A model generated the notes under the pieces. That model did no database searches. It was not told the DNA's origin and saw nothing but the letters and a program-made list of their open reading frames with translations. A stretch of 64,000 nucleotides of DNA from NCBI GenBank assembly GCA_947245585.1, contig CAMXPV010000007.1, positions 38,836-102,835 of the forward strand, written 5' to 3'. This DNA comes from an uncultured Lachnospiraceae bacterium. GTDB taxonomy: Bacteria; Bacillota; Clostridia; Lachnospirales; Lachnospiraceae. Below are positions 47,465 to 55,115 of the stretch, one piece after another (within the stretch, counting starts at the first letter, position 1; each line of letters starts with the position of its first letter). A program made the position numbers and the translations under genes.

Positions 47465-47493
47465 TTGTTTTTCTTTTTCTTCCATTATATAAT
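47465..47493 (+). promoter_or_regulatory. Promoter placing the start point at the YgjP-like ATG
   Basis: Plus-strand TTGTTT (3/6), 17 bp, TATAAT (6/6). The -10 ends 7 bases before ATG 47501, so initiation at the normal distance would begin at or next to the start codon. Confidence 0.5.
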
Positions 47494-47500
47494 CACAACT

Positions 47501-48097
47501 ATGGAACATATATACCGCATCAAATATCAAAGCAACCTATATGAACTTCCCTACGAGGTGGTCTCAAGCCGCCGCAGAACCTGCGCAATCAGTATTTCTC
47601 CGGAGGGAAAAATCACCCTGCGGATGCCTCTTGGCTCTTCGGAAAAGGATATCCGCCGTCTCCTGTCGGAGAAACAGCACTGGATTATCACCCACTGGCT
47701 AGAGGCAAAGGAACAGGCCGCGCGCAGGCCCGTATCTGACCTGACAGATACCCAACGGGCCGCCCTGGAAAAGCGTTACATAGAGGCGGCACGGGAATAC
47801 TTCCCGAAACGGGCCGCCTATTTCCTTCCGCTCACAGGCGGACATTTCAGCCGCATTTCGATCCGTGACCAGAAGACCCGTTGGGGAAGCTGCAGCGCAA
47901 AAGGCACGCTCTCCTTCAACTGGCGGCTTATGTTGGCGCCGCCCGCGGTTCTGGACTACGTGGTGGTACACGAACTATGCCACCTGACCCACATGGACCA
48001 TTCCCCGGCCTTCTGGGCATTGGTAAAAAGTGTCTGTCCCGACTACCGCACCCACCGCAAATGGCTCAAAGACCACGGACAGGAGCTTATTCTTTAA
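47501..48097 (+). CDS. YgjP/SprT-like M48-type metallopeptidase
   Basis: 198 aa. The DUF45/YgjP motif KTRWGSCSAKGTLSFNWRLM is followed by VVVHELCHLTHMDHSPAFW (HExxH plus downstream H) and the closing CPDYRTHRKWLKDHG. The start is taken at ATG 47501, where the conserved protein begins (MEHIYRIKYQ); no Shine-Dalgarno is present, and a perfect -10 stands just 7 bases upstream, so the mRNA may be leaderless. An in-frame ATG at 47402 would add 33 unlike residues. It converges on the DEAD-box gene with a 4-bp overlap. Confidence 0.88.
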   Translation: MEHIYRIKYQSNLYELPYEVVSSRRRTCAISISPEGKITLRMPLGSSEKDIRRLLSEKQHWIITHWLEAKEQAARRPVSDLTDTQRAALEKRYIEAAREYFPKRAAYFLPLTGGHFSRISIRDQKTRWGSCSAKGTLSFNWRLMLAPPAVLDYVVVHELCHLTHMDHSPAFWALVKSVCPDYRTHRKWLKDHGQELIL

Positions 48098-49806
48098 TCA
48101 AATTTTGTTTTGATCCGCAGGCCGCCGTAACGCGGTTCATAATCAGACTCCCTTTTGTACGCCGCGCTGCCGTCGCGTCTGACATCCTTCGGCTTTCCGT
48201 TCCCATACCTATCTTTGTCCCGGGTTTTCTCACCCCTTGTCACATATCCGCCTTTCTTTTTATCTCCGCTTTGACCGCCCTTACTCTTATCGGCGAATTT
48301 CCCGTTCCTGCCGCCGTAACCGCCTTTCTTTTCACCGCCCTTGCCGGCGCGGCCACCCTTCATCGGTTTTCTCTCGAAGAAGAATTTCTCCGCCCGGATG
48401 TCCTCAATCTCATCCCCCAGCTTCATCTTCATGAAAGCCGCCGCAATCTGCGTCGCGCTGTACTGTCCAAGAGCCACCGCATCTAAAATATATTCCGTGG
48501 CTTTGCTGATGTCCTCATTTTCAATTACAGCCGTGGCTTCCTTCAAAATCTTTTCCGCTTTTCTGGCAGTGATGTCCGCCGCGTTTGGCACCTTGCGCTC
48601 TTTGATCTTCGTATGGCAGATCCGTTCGATATCACGAATTTTGTAAGCCTCTCTTCCCACAACCAGAGTAAAGGAACGCCCCGTCTTTCCCGCACGCCCG
48701 GTTCTGCCGATGCGGTGCACATAGTATTCGATATCGTCCGGCACATCGTAATTGTAGACCGCCTCCACATCGCTCACGTCAATGCCTCTGGCCGCCACGT
48801 CGGTGGCAATCAGAATATTGATTCTGCCGCTGCGGAACAGATTCATAACCGTATCCCGCTGTCCCTGCGTCAAATCGCCATGCAGGCCTTCCACCTCGTA
48901 GCCCCTCGCCTTCAAGTGTTCCGTCAGCTCATCCACCATCCGCTTGGTATTGCAGAAAATCAGCGCGCGTCCCGGCGTATAATAGTCAATCAGACGGCAC
49001 AGCACTTCTTCCTTATCCTGTTTCCGCACCTGATAATAGGCCTGTTTGATCAGCGGAATCGTCACTTCCTTGGGCGTCATCTTGACATAAGCCGCATTCT
49101 TCTGATAAGTTTTTGTGATATCCAAAATGGGTTTTGGCATGGTGGCCGAAAACAGGCCCGTCTGACGCTCCTTAGGCGTCTCCTTCAAAATTGTCTCAAT
49201 ATCTTCCCGGAATCCCATGTTTAACATCTCGTCCGCTTCATCTAAAACTACCGTGTGCACATGATCCATCTTAAGCGTGTGTCTGCGCATATGGTCCATG
49301 ACGCGTCCGGGCGTTCCCACCACAATCTGCACGCCGGTCTTTAAGTTCTTGATCTGCTTGTAAATCTCCTGCCCGCCGTAAACCGGAAGCACTTTGATGC
49401 CGTTCATATACTTGGCAAACTTGCGCAGCTCATCCGCCGCCTGCATGGCAAGCTCTCTGGTGGGGCAGAGGATCAGCGCCTGCAGGGAACGGTTTTCCGG
49501 ATCGATCTTCTGCAAAATAGGAATGCCGAAAGCCGCCGTTTTCCCTGTGCCGGTCTGGGCCTGCCCTATGATATCCTGCCCCGTCATAAACAGGGGAATC
49601 GCCTGTTCCTGAATGGGTGTCATATGCTCAAAGCCAAGTTCTCTGACAGCCCGCAGAATCCTTTCGTCAATCCCTGCGTCCTCGTAGCGCCTGCTCTCCT
49701 TTTCCCCGCCGTCCTTTTCTCCGCCGTCATAACGGTTCGCCGTCAAAATCTCCTTCTCCAAAAATGCGTCAAACTCTCTGTTTTTTTTCTTGTTTTCCTT
49801 ACTCAT
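48094..49806 (-). CDS. DEAD-box RNA helicase (CshA/DbpA-like) with basic Gly-rich tail
   Basis: 570 aa. Q motif region FEHMTPIQEQAIP, motif I AQTGTGKT, II DEAD, III SAT, VI HRIGRTGRAG. A DbpA-type RNA-binding domain may occupy residues about 430-490 (IAAAFMKMKLGDEIEDIRAEKFFFERK). The last 70 residues are Lys/Arg/Gly-rich with repeated KGG, typical of RNA-degradosome or cold-shock helicases. The 146-base leader contains a composite hairpin. Confidence 0.93.
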   Translation of the reverse strand: MSKENKKKNREFDAFLEKEILTANRYDGGEKDGGEKESRRYEDAGIDERILRAVRELGFEHMTPIQEQAIPLFMTGQDIIGQAQTGTGKTAAFGIPILQKIDPENRSLQALILCPTRELAMQAADELRKFAKYMNGIKVLPVYGGQEIYKQIKNLKTGVQIVVGTPGRVMDHMRRHTLKMDHVHTVVLDEADEMLNMGFREDIETILKETPKERQTGLFSATMPKPILDITKTYQKNAAYVKMTPKEVTIPLIKQAYYQVRKQDKEEVLCRLIDYYTPGRALIFCNTKRMVDELTEHLKARGYEVEGLHGDLTQGQRDTVMNLFRSGRINILIATDVAARGIDVSDVEAVYNYDVPDDIEYYVHRIGRTGRAGKTGRSFTLVVGREAYKIRDIERICHTKIKERKVPNAADITARKAEKILKEATAVIENEDISKATEYILDAVALGQYSATQIAAAFMKMKLGDEIEDIRAEKFFFERKPMKGGRAGKGGEKKGGYGGRNGKFADKSKGGQSGDKKKGGYVTRGEKTRDKDRYGNGKPKDVRRDGSAAYKRESDYEPRYGGLRIKTKFD

Positions 49807-49840
49807 CTTTCCTCATCTTTCTTTGCTGTTTACGCGTCCC

Positions 49841-49889
49841 TTTACAATAAGAAGTGCTGCCAGCTCTTGAGGCATGGCAGCATTGTAAA
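49841..49889 (-). promoter_or_regulatory. Composite hairpin in DEAD-box helicase leader
   Basis: TTTACAAT and ATTGTAAA (8 bp) enclose GCTGCCA and TGGCAGC (7 bp); one side has a 7-base bulge. It lies 35 bases before the coding start, between mecA and the helicase, and has no T-tract next to it, so control of leader structure is more likely than termination. Confidence 0.45.
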
Positions 49890-49952
49890 CCACTCTCTGT
49901 TCGATTCCCACCTGCGGCAAAACGACAGGTTTCCTGCATGTAACTGCTTCGG

Positions 49953-50612
49953 TTATGCCATATAAATTCTGCGGAGCTTACTCACAGCCCGGTCTCTGAT
50001 CAGGCATTCCCCATGTTCCTCAAGATACTGCATCCGCTCCTCAGAAACCGCAATCAAATTTCCAAACTCCACGGCCTGCGCGCTGATTCTGTTAAACGCC
50101 TTGTAGGAAAGCCTGTTTTTTTCGAGCACCAGATAATAATCCTGACCCTCCTTGTAAAGATGGCTCTTCACAGAATATGTATTCGGTATCGTGGCCGCGT
50201 ACTGCATCGTCTGGTGCATCGACGCAAAGACAAACATCCTGCGGTTCTCATCGTACTCTCCCGCCGTCTGTGCCGCCACTTTTGCCCGTTCTTCCTGTCC
50301 TGCCAGTTCCGCGCTGAATTCCTGCAGCACCTCTTTCAGGTTTTGCAGCATTTCCTTGAAAGCGGCGGGGCCTTCGTCCGTAAAAGTTACCACAAGGCCG
50401 TTATCCTTAAGCGGCGTGATCTGCATGGCGATGTTGCCATTGTTGATCTGGTATCCCACCTCCTCGTGGGCCCGCTCTATGATATCCCGCAAAAACTCCT
50501 CGCCTCTCTCGTTGCGCTCAAAAATGTCCGACAACGTAAGCCCATACTCACTCATGTCATCAGCAGAGACAATACATTGCACTGTGGCATCATTAATCTT
50601 TTTATATTTCAT
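49953..50612 (-). CDS. mecA: Adaptor protein MecA
   Basis: 219-aa ClpC adaptor of the MecA/YpbH family. The N-terminal substrate-binding domain reads MKYKKINDATVQCIVSADDM, with LSDIFERNERGEEFLRDI a MecA hallmark. The C-terminal domain, beginning RMFVFASMHQTMQYA, binds ClpC in B. subtilis. Control of competence is not implied here; general targeting to ClpCP is likely. Behind an extended -10 promoter and a long leader. Confidence 0.92.
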   Translation of the reverse strand: MKYKKINDATVQCIVSADDMSEYGLTLSDIFERNERGEEFLRDIIERAHEEVGYQINNGNIAMQITPLKDNGLVVTFTDEGPAAFKEMLQNLKEVLQEFSAELAGQEERAKVAAQTAGEYDENRRMFVFASMHQTMQYAATIPNTYSVKSHLYKEGQDYYLVLEKNRLSYKAFNRISAQAVEFGNLIAVSEERMQYLEEHGECLIRDRAVSKLRRIYMA

Positions 50613-50709
50613 GTATTTTCCTGTCCCCTATCTTTTCCAAAGTGTAGCCAACAAAGTAAACTCGCAGTGCACGCTCGATTCCGCTTCGCTGCTCATTGCC
50701 TTCGCGGAC

Positions 50710-50718
50710 ATTATATCA
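50710..50718 (-). promoter_or_regulatory. Extended -10 promoter for mecA
   Basis: Minus-strand TGATATAAT: perfect -10 plus TG extension, about 100 bp ahead of the mecA start; the region 17 bp upstream (TTCCTT) is a poor -35 and lies in the loop of the preceding terminator. The leader between contains a GC-rich stretch (50660-50706) unlike its surroundings. Confidence 0.5.
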
Positions 50719-50720
50719 CA

Positions 50721-50754
50721 AAAATACGCAATAAGGAAGAATCTTATCGCGTAT
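50721..50754 (-). terminator. Intrinsic terminator after the M56-M23 gene
   Basis: Minus-strand ATACGCGATAAG, 7-base loop, CTTATTGCGTAT (one G-T pair), followed by TTTTTG. It lies 12 bases past the stop. Confidence 0.8.
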
Positions 50755-50765
50755 CTGTAAAAAAA

Positions 50766-53459
50766 TTATTCCTGGCTGCTTTCCCAACGAGGTTCCTCCC
50801 AGTTTTCGCCGTTACTTACCGCGAAATGCAGATGCGGTCCCGTAGACCGGCCTGTCGATCCGACGACGGCAATTTTTTGTCCCGCGGCCACACTGTCCCC
50901 CTCTTTCACCAGTGTTTCCCCGCAATGGGTATAGTAAGTCATCTGGCCGCTCTGTCCATGCCACAGCACCACATAATTGCCGTTTTCCGCATCAAACCCA
51001 ACCCGGTAAACCGTGCCGTCTGCGGCCGCCACAATATCTGTCCCTGCAGCGGCGGCCAGATCTACACCGCTGTGCATTACTGCTTCTCCCGTGACGGGAT
51101 GGACACGCTCCCCGTACCCGTCGGATATCCGGTCATAACCAGGGCAGGGATTGACAAAGGCCACCTCCAGATCGTGGTGCGCCTCCGCCGCGTCGTTAAT
51201 CAGCGGTTTTACCAACATATCAGCCACCGCATTTTCTCCCGCCTGCTCATTCCCCGCCGCATCCTCTGCCGCTGTCGTCTTGCCACTCCTTATCTCCTCC
51301 AGCTTCCTCTCCTGCGTCAGGGAATTAATCTGATACCGATCGTCCACTTTCGGCTGTCCCATGCGGAATCCGCCTTCTCCCTCATCCCAGAACAGCTGTA
51401 CCGCTATCGGGACAAGATCATAAATCCAGAGTTCCTCATAGCCCTCCAGTCTCAAACCGGGCACCAGATGAATGGCCATTCCTTCATATCCTTCCCCGGC
51501 ATCCTCCCCATAGATTTCGCTGTTCAGGTCAAAATCCACGGTGTCTGCGCAGATCTGCACCTCCTCCACCTGAAAATCCTGATAAGTGGAAATATCCAGA
51601 ATCCCGGCCAGCACATTCCCACTGCCGTCGTAATAGACCCGAACCTCTCCTTTCTCCTGATCAATCCCATAAGTCAGATGGGCTTCGGCCCATGAAAGGT
51701 ACTCTTCCTCAGGAAACACTTGCAGCTCCACCGTGCCCGTATCATACCGGTATCCGCTGGCAAGCCGAGAAATCTCCGTCCTGTCGCTCTCCTCCTCCAT
51801 ATACTCCCAGACAAACCGTCTGGGCAGGCCGTCCTGCGCCCGCTCCAACACTTTGATATTTTCGCTAAAGTCGTTCCTGACAGTCGGATACCAGACAAGA
51901 TCAAAGGTGTTTACGTCCTCCCCGATCAATGTCTTTACACCCCGGCAGCCAAAATCCTTCGTAAAAAGACCGTAAACCGACAATGACTCGTCCTCGACAC
52001 GACAGAGCCGATACCATCCCTCCTCCGGCGCGTCTTCCCTCTTTCCGTTCTGATACTCGTAAAAATGCTGCATGTCCACCTGACGGTCCAACAAAAGCTC
52101 ACTGTCATCCCGTCCCTCCATAACGCCGTGGTAGGCAAGCGCATCCTCAAAGGCCGCCTGTCTGGCCTCCTCAATCGCTGCTTCCTCCAACTCTTTGATT
52201 TGTTCTTCCGTCAGCTCAGCGGTATTGATATAGCCATCGACCACATACTCGCCGTATTCCTTCTGTATCCGCTCGAACTCCTCACCGCCCTTCTCCAAAA
52301 CCATATCCCGGTTTTGCGCAGAGGAAACGGCTTCTTCCTGCTCCGCTCCCGTAAAGGCACAGCCGCAGATCAACAAAACCAGCGAGAGAACCGCCACGAG
52401 CACAACCGCCTCCGCTTTCTTTTTTTCCGTCAGCGACACAATCCGCTCTCTGACACCGCGCTCGCTCCCGGAAAACATGAGCGGCATACCGGGACACTCC
52501 GTTTTTCCAACACACTCCTGCAAGAGGGCCAAAAGCGTCCTCCCGTAAGCAAACCGCTCTTCCTCGCCTAGCAGTCTGACCGCCGCCTCATCACAGGCAA
52601 GATCGCTGTCCTGTCTCGCCGCAAAAGCCGCCGCCCACACCAGAGGATGAAACCACCAGAGGGCCGCAAGGGCGCACCGCAGAAAAGCCCAGAATCCATC
52701 CCCATGCAGGGCGTGGCAGTATTCGTGTGCCAAAACATGCAGCAGTCCCTGTTCCCCACCGGGCAGCTCCGTCCCAATATAAATATGCCGTCCCACCAGA
52801 CAGGGACTTGGCAGCCCCCTCACCCGATACACCCGCATACCGCGCGCCGCCAGTCTCTCTCCCATAACAGCGGGAATCTCTTCCGTGGAAATCTCCTGCC
52901 GTTTACTGCGCAGATAGCGCGCGAATCGAAACCGCATCCAAAACAGATAACCGCCCACAAGGAGAACTCCAAAAAGCCAAACTCCTGTGACCACCAACCG
53001 CCATGCGTCCCCTTCTTCACAGGCCGCTTTCACTACCGCCAAAAATCCGGCTCCTTCTGCCGTCTCACTCTGCGTTTTGCTGCCGGCAACGGCGTTCTGA
53101 CCTGGCTGCTTTGCCGCCGCCTGCAATGGATTTTGCGGGAAAATGGCAGTTTCTTCACCGTTCACTTCCCCGTAAGCGGTTTGGCGCTCCGCCTGCCCCT
53201 GTCCTACATTTCCCTGCAGGGAATCCGCCTTTGTCACACCCGCCTGCCGCAAGTCTTCCTGCCCCACGCCTGAAAAAAAATTCATCACGCTGACAGAACT
53301 TGTCCCCAGGGAAAGCGGCAAAAGAAGTCTGACCGCCACAAGAAGCCACAATCCATAGCGGAGTCTCATACTGATTTTACCCATCGTCAGCTTGCGCAGG
53401 CCCAAAATCCCTATAATCAGCACCGATGATGTGATCCATATTTCAAATACCGCTGCCAT
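50766..53459 (-). CDS. M56/M23 two-protease membrane sensor (BlaR1-like)
   Basis: 897 aa. The N-terminal half is a BlaR1/MecR1-type membrane peptidase: hydrophobic helices at residues 5-55 and 155-175, zinc motif HEYCH (245-249) and DLACDEAAV. A helix near residue 350 (AVVLVAVLSLVLLICGCAF) leads outside. The extracellular part ends in an M23 peptidoglycan endopeptidase domain (HSGVD near residue 796, HLH near 876), in place of the penicillin-sensor domain. The TGATG overlap with blaI indicates coupled translation. It may sense or cut peptidoglycan and then cleave BlaI (inference). Confidence 0.9.
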   Translation of the reverse strand: MAAVFEIWITSSVLIIGILGLRKLTMGKISMRLRYGLWLLVAVRLLLPLSLGTSSVSVMNFFSGVGQEDLRQAGVTKADSLQGNVGQGQAERQTAYGEVNGEETAIFPQNPLQAAAKQPGQNAVAGSKTQSETAEGAGFLAVVKAACEEGDAWRLVVTGVWLFGVLLVGGYLFWMRFRFARYLRSKRQEISTEEIPAVMGERLAARGMRVYRVRGLPSPCLVGRHIYIGTELPGGEQGLLHVLAHEYCHALHGDGFWAFLRCALAALWWFHPLVWAAAFAARQDSDLACDEAAVRLLGEEERFAYGRTLLALLQECVGKTECPGMPLMFSGSERGVRERIVSLTEKKKAEAVVLVAVLSLVLLICGCAFTGAEQEEAVSSAQNRDMVLEKGGEEFERIQKEYGEYVVDGYINTAELTEEQIKELEEAAIEEARQAAFEDALAYHGVMEGRDDSELLLDRQVDMQHFYEYQNGKREDAPEEGWYRLCRVEDESLSVYGLFTKDFGCRGVKTLIGEDVNTFDLVWYPTVRNDFSENIKVLERAQDGLPRRFVWEYMEEESDRTEISRLASGYRYDTGTVELQVFPEEEYLSWAEAHLTYGIDQEKGEVRVYYDGSGNVLAGILDISTYQDFQVEEVQICADTVDFDLNSEIYGEDAGEGYEGMAIHLVPGLRLEGYEELWIYDLVPIAVQLFWDEGEGGFRMGQPKVDDRYQINSLTQERKLEEIRSGKTTAAEDAAGNEQAGENAVADMLVKPLINDAAEAHHDLEVAFVNPCPGYDRISDGYGERVHPVTGEAVMHSGVDLAAAAGTDIVAAADGTVYRVGFDAENGNYVVLWHGQSGQMTYYTHCGETLVKEGDSVAAGQKIAVVGSTGRSTGPHLHFAVSNGENWEEPRWESSQE

Positions 53460-53869
53460 CACTGCCGTCCCCCTTCCACTTTTTCCTCCGTCCCTGCGTC
53501 TGCGTCCGCCTCAGCCCGCCTTAAAATCTCATAGAGTTCAGCGATCTCCTTTCCCGAAAGTGCCTTCTGCTCCACCATAGTATTCAGCATAAGTCCCATT
53601 TTGCCGTCAAAGACCCTCTCCAGAAATTCTTCCGTCTCCTGCAAAACCGCCTCCTGCCTTTCAATTTTCGGATAATACAGCTTTGCCCGGACTCCGGATT
53701 CATAAAAAACCGCGCCCTTATCCTCCATCCGCTTTAAAAAAGTCATAATCGTATGCTTTGTCCAACCGGTTGACTCCTGAAACCGCCGGGTAAGCTGCAT
53801 CATTGTCTGAGGGGCCTCCTCCCACAGCACATTCATCACTTTCCACTCTGCTTCCGATAATCTGATCAT
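53459..53869 (-). CDS. BlaI/MecI-family transcriptional repressor
   Basis: 136 aa. It begins MIRLSEAEWKVMNVLWE, with the recognition region STGWTKHTIMTFLKRMEDKGAV and the beta-wing typical of BlaI. The C-terminal dimerisation part includes the likely cleavage region. It is the first gene of a two-gene unit with an M56 peptidase, the classical BlaI-BlaR1 layout, under a promoter overlapped by two operators. Confidence 0.93.
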   Translation of the reverse strand: MIRLSEAEWKVMNVLWEEAPQTMMQLTRRFQESTGWTKHTIMTFLKRMEDKGAVFYESGVRAKLYYPKIERQEAVLQETEEFLERVFDGKMGLMLNTMVEQKALSGKEIAELYEILRRAEADADAGTEEKVEGGRQ

Positions 53870-53891
53870 CTGTCTCTTTTCCTCTGTGTAG

Positions 53892-53953
53892 GTTGACGTT
53901 TGCCTACCATTTTTATACTTACGACTATACTCTTTTGGTAGTCATTTGTCAAC
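53892..53953 (-). promoter_or_regulatory. Two inverted BlaI-type operators around the promoter
   Basis: The 18-bp motif GTTGACGTTTGCCTACCA (plus strand, 53892-53909) recurs on the minus strand at 53953-53936 as GTTGACAAATGACTACCA. Each is an imperfect palindrome of the form GGTWGRC-n4-GYCWACC. One covers the -35, the other lies downstream of the start point. Confidence 0.75.
53924..53952 (-). promoter_or_regulatory. Sigma-A promoter of the blaI-M56/M23 unit
   Basis: On the minus strand TTGACA (6/6), 17 bp, TATAGT (5/6), about 55 bp before the BlaI start. Confidence 0.8.
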
Positions 53954-54088
53954 CAATTTTTCACACAGCTTTTTCCATTTATCTGCTTTTATCGTCATAA
54001 CGTTTCTTTTTTCAGACTTTTTGTACTTTTTTTGTATTTTTTTAGAATGCTTCCTTTCCTTTTTTACTAAAAACTGCTAAAATAGGGT

Positions 54089-54114
54089 TAAGTAATAAGG
54101 ATTCATGCCGATAT
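54089..54114 (+). promoter_or_regulatory. Sigma-28 (FliA/SigD)-like promoter
   Basis: TAAG at 54089, 14 bp, then GCCGATAT at 54107-54114, an exact match to the sigma-D -10 octamer of Gram-positive flagellar promoters. No good sigma-A pair was found in the 350-bp gap 53955-54138, which is otherwise AT-rich and without coding sequence. Confidence 0.6.
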
Positions 54115-54138
54115 CCTTAACAGAACAAGGAGTTCGCC

Positions 54139-54258
54139 GTGCAACAAGGATATGGCCATATCGAAACGCACAAATATGAATCCAAGGAGGGATCACCGCA
54201 ATCTATGCAAATGAATGGAATTATAAAGTGGAAGCGGTTATGGCGGTCACCCCGGTGA
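54139..54258 (+). CDS. Short ORF with good start, frame-interrupted relative to the next ORF
   Basis: 39 codons from GTG 54139, with AAGGAG six bases upstream and the sigma-28-like promoter 25 bp before that. The start MQQGYGHIETHKYESK looks protein-like; the rest (MNGIIKWKRLWRSPR) does not and lies antiphase to the better ORF at 54228. One base less between about 54184 and 54190 would join the two into a single protein. It is either a leader, a frameshifted gene 5' end, or a programmed frameshift. Confidence 0.35.
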   Translation: MQQGYGHIETHKYESKEGSPQSMQMNGIIKWKRLWRSPR

Positions 54259-54455
54259 GGAAGACAGCTTCCGAAGACAAAAATCGCCAGTCCAAGCAGA
54301 ATCCGTCCCAGGCCTTCGCAAAGAAGTTCTTTTCCGAAGTACTGGACGAAGCATTTGAGAAGGAGCAGAATCGAAATATCGAAGTTCGCACGAACGGATA
54401 CACGAGAAATGCCCTTCCTTTTCAAAATTTTGTGAATTTACGAGAATATTCTTAG
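54228..54455 (+). CDS. Small conserved-looking hydrophilic protein in a sigma-28-like unit
   Basis: 75 aa from GTG 54228, or 71 from ATG 54240. The frame stays open upstream to 54180 (residues reading GITAIYANEWNYKVEAVMAV), but that part has no ATG, GTG or TTG, even though AAGGAGG stands at 54184-54190. The body is charged (SEVLDEAFEKEQNRNIEVRT) and ends NFVNLREYS. A strong terminator follows at once, supporting plus-strand expression. The family was not recognised; the promoter suggests a flagellum-related role (inference). Confidence 0.5.
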   Translation: MEAVMAVTPVRKTASEDKNRQSKQNPSQAFAKKFFSEVLDEAFEKEQNRNIEVRTNGYTRNALPFQNFVNLREYS

Positions 54456-54475
54456 AATTGCAAAAAATACAAAAG

Positions 54476-54517
54476 AAATCAGAAAGCTCAGTGCGTCCGT
54501 TCTGAGCTTTCTGATTT
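54476..54517. terminator. Bidirectional intrinsic terminator
   Basis: A perfect 16-bp stem (AAATCAGAAAGCTCAG / CTGAGCTTTCTGATTT) with a 10-base loop, followed by TTATTT on the plus strand and TCTTTTG on the minus strand. It serves the plus-strand small gene and the minus-strand Rrf2 gene. Confidence 0.85.
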
Positions 54518-54521
54518 TTAT

Positions 54522-54956
54522 TTAGATGATGTAGTTCCCACTCTTCTGCTCGTGCCACTCCACCAGATCAGCCAATGTCACACGGTCTACCACATCGCTG
54601 ACCGCCTGATTCAGCATCTGCCAAAGCCGAAGCGTCACGCAGCCCTCCCGCCTTTCGCAGGCATACGCCTCATCGTCCAGACAGGCCACCGGAGACAGCG
54701 ACCCCTCCGTCAGCCGCAGAATCATTCCCACCGTATACTGTTCCGGCGGCTTCATAAGATGATATCCCCCCTGCGGGCCTCTGACACTTTTCACATATCC
54801 CGCCTTGTTCAAAACGGAAATGATCTGTTCCAGATATTTTTCAGAAATCTCCTGTCTGGCCGCAATGTCACGGATTCTCACCGGTTCTCCCGTATCGTAA
54901 ACCGCAAGATCAAGCATCATTCTCAGCGCATATCTGCCTTTCGTGGAAATCTTCAT
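54522..54956 (-). CDS. Rrf2-family transcriptional regulator
   Basis: 144 aa. It begins MKISTKGRYALRMMLDLAVY; the winged HTH segment is IRDIAARQEISEKYLEQIISVLNKAGYVKSVRGPQGGY. Three cysteines (92, 100, 106) fall where IscR-type members bind a [2Fe-2S] cluster, though the first spacing is wider than in IscR. No isc/suf or cysteine genes lie beside it, so the target regulon is not evident. AAGGAGG precedes the ATG. Confidence 0.93.
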   Translation of the reverse strand: MKISTKGRYALRMMLDLAVYDTGEPVRIRDIAARQEISEKYLEQIISVLNKAGYVKSVRGPQGGYHLMKPPEQYTVGMILRLTEGSLSPVACLDDEAYACERREGCVTLRLWQMLNQAVSDVVDRVTLADLVEWHEQKSGNYII

Positions 54957-55036
54957 CTCCCCAACCTCCTTCCATCATAGCGTTCTCTCTGATTCTTCTG
55001 TATTCCCATAGTTTTAATATGCTTTTATAATATAAA

Positions 55037-55066
55037 GTTATACTATAAAAGGGAAGCTTCTGTCAA
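55037..55066 (-). promoter_or_regulatory. Promoter and AT-rich dyad upstream of the Rrf2 gene
   Basis: On the minus strand TTGACA (6/6), 18 bp, TATAAC (5/6). Next to it is the dyad TATAA-ctttata-TTATA, a plausible autoregulatory site for an Rrf2/CymR-like protein. Confidence 0.6.
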
Positions 55067-55115
55067 GAAGGGCCCTCCTTTTATGCGCAGGGCGGACGCG
55101 ATCCTGCTTACTTTT

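Noticed and set aside
47402..47500. Longer start for the YgjP-like peptidase at ATG 47402
   Set aside because: The added 33 residues (with a Phe run) are unlike the family and the stretch covers two promoters.
49893..49915. tRNA-like GTTCGATTCCCAC
   Set aside because: The flanks do not pair as a T-stem and no acceptor, D or anticodon arms are present.
54117..54425. Minus-strand open frame opposite the sigma-28-like small gene
   Set aside because: The plus strand has the promoter, SD, charged protein-like composition and terminator; the minus frame has none.
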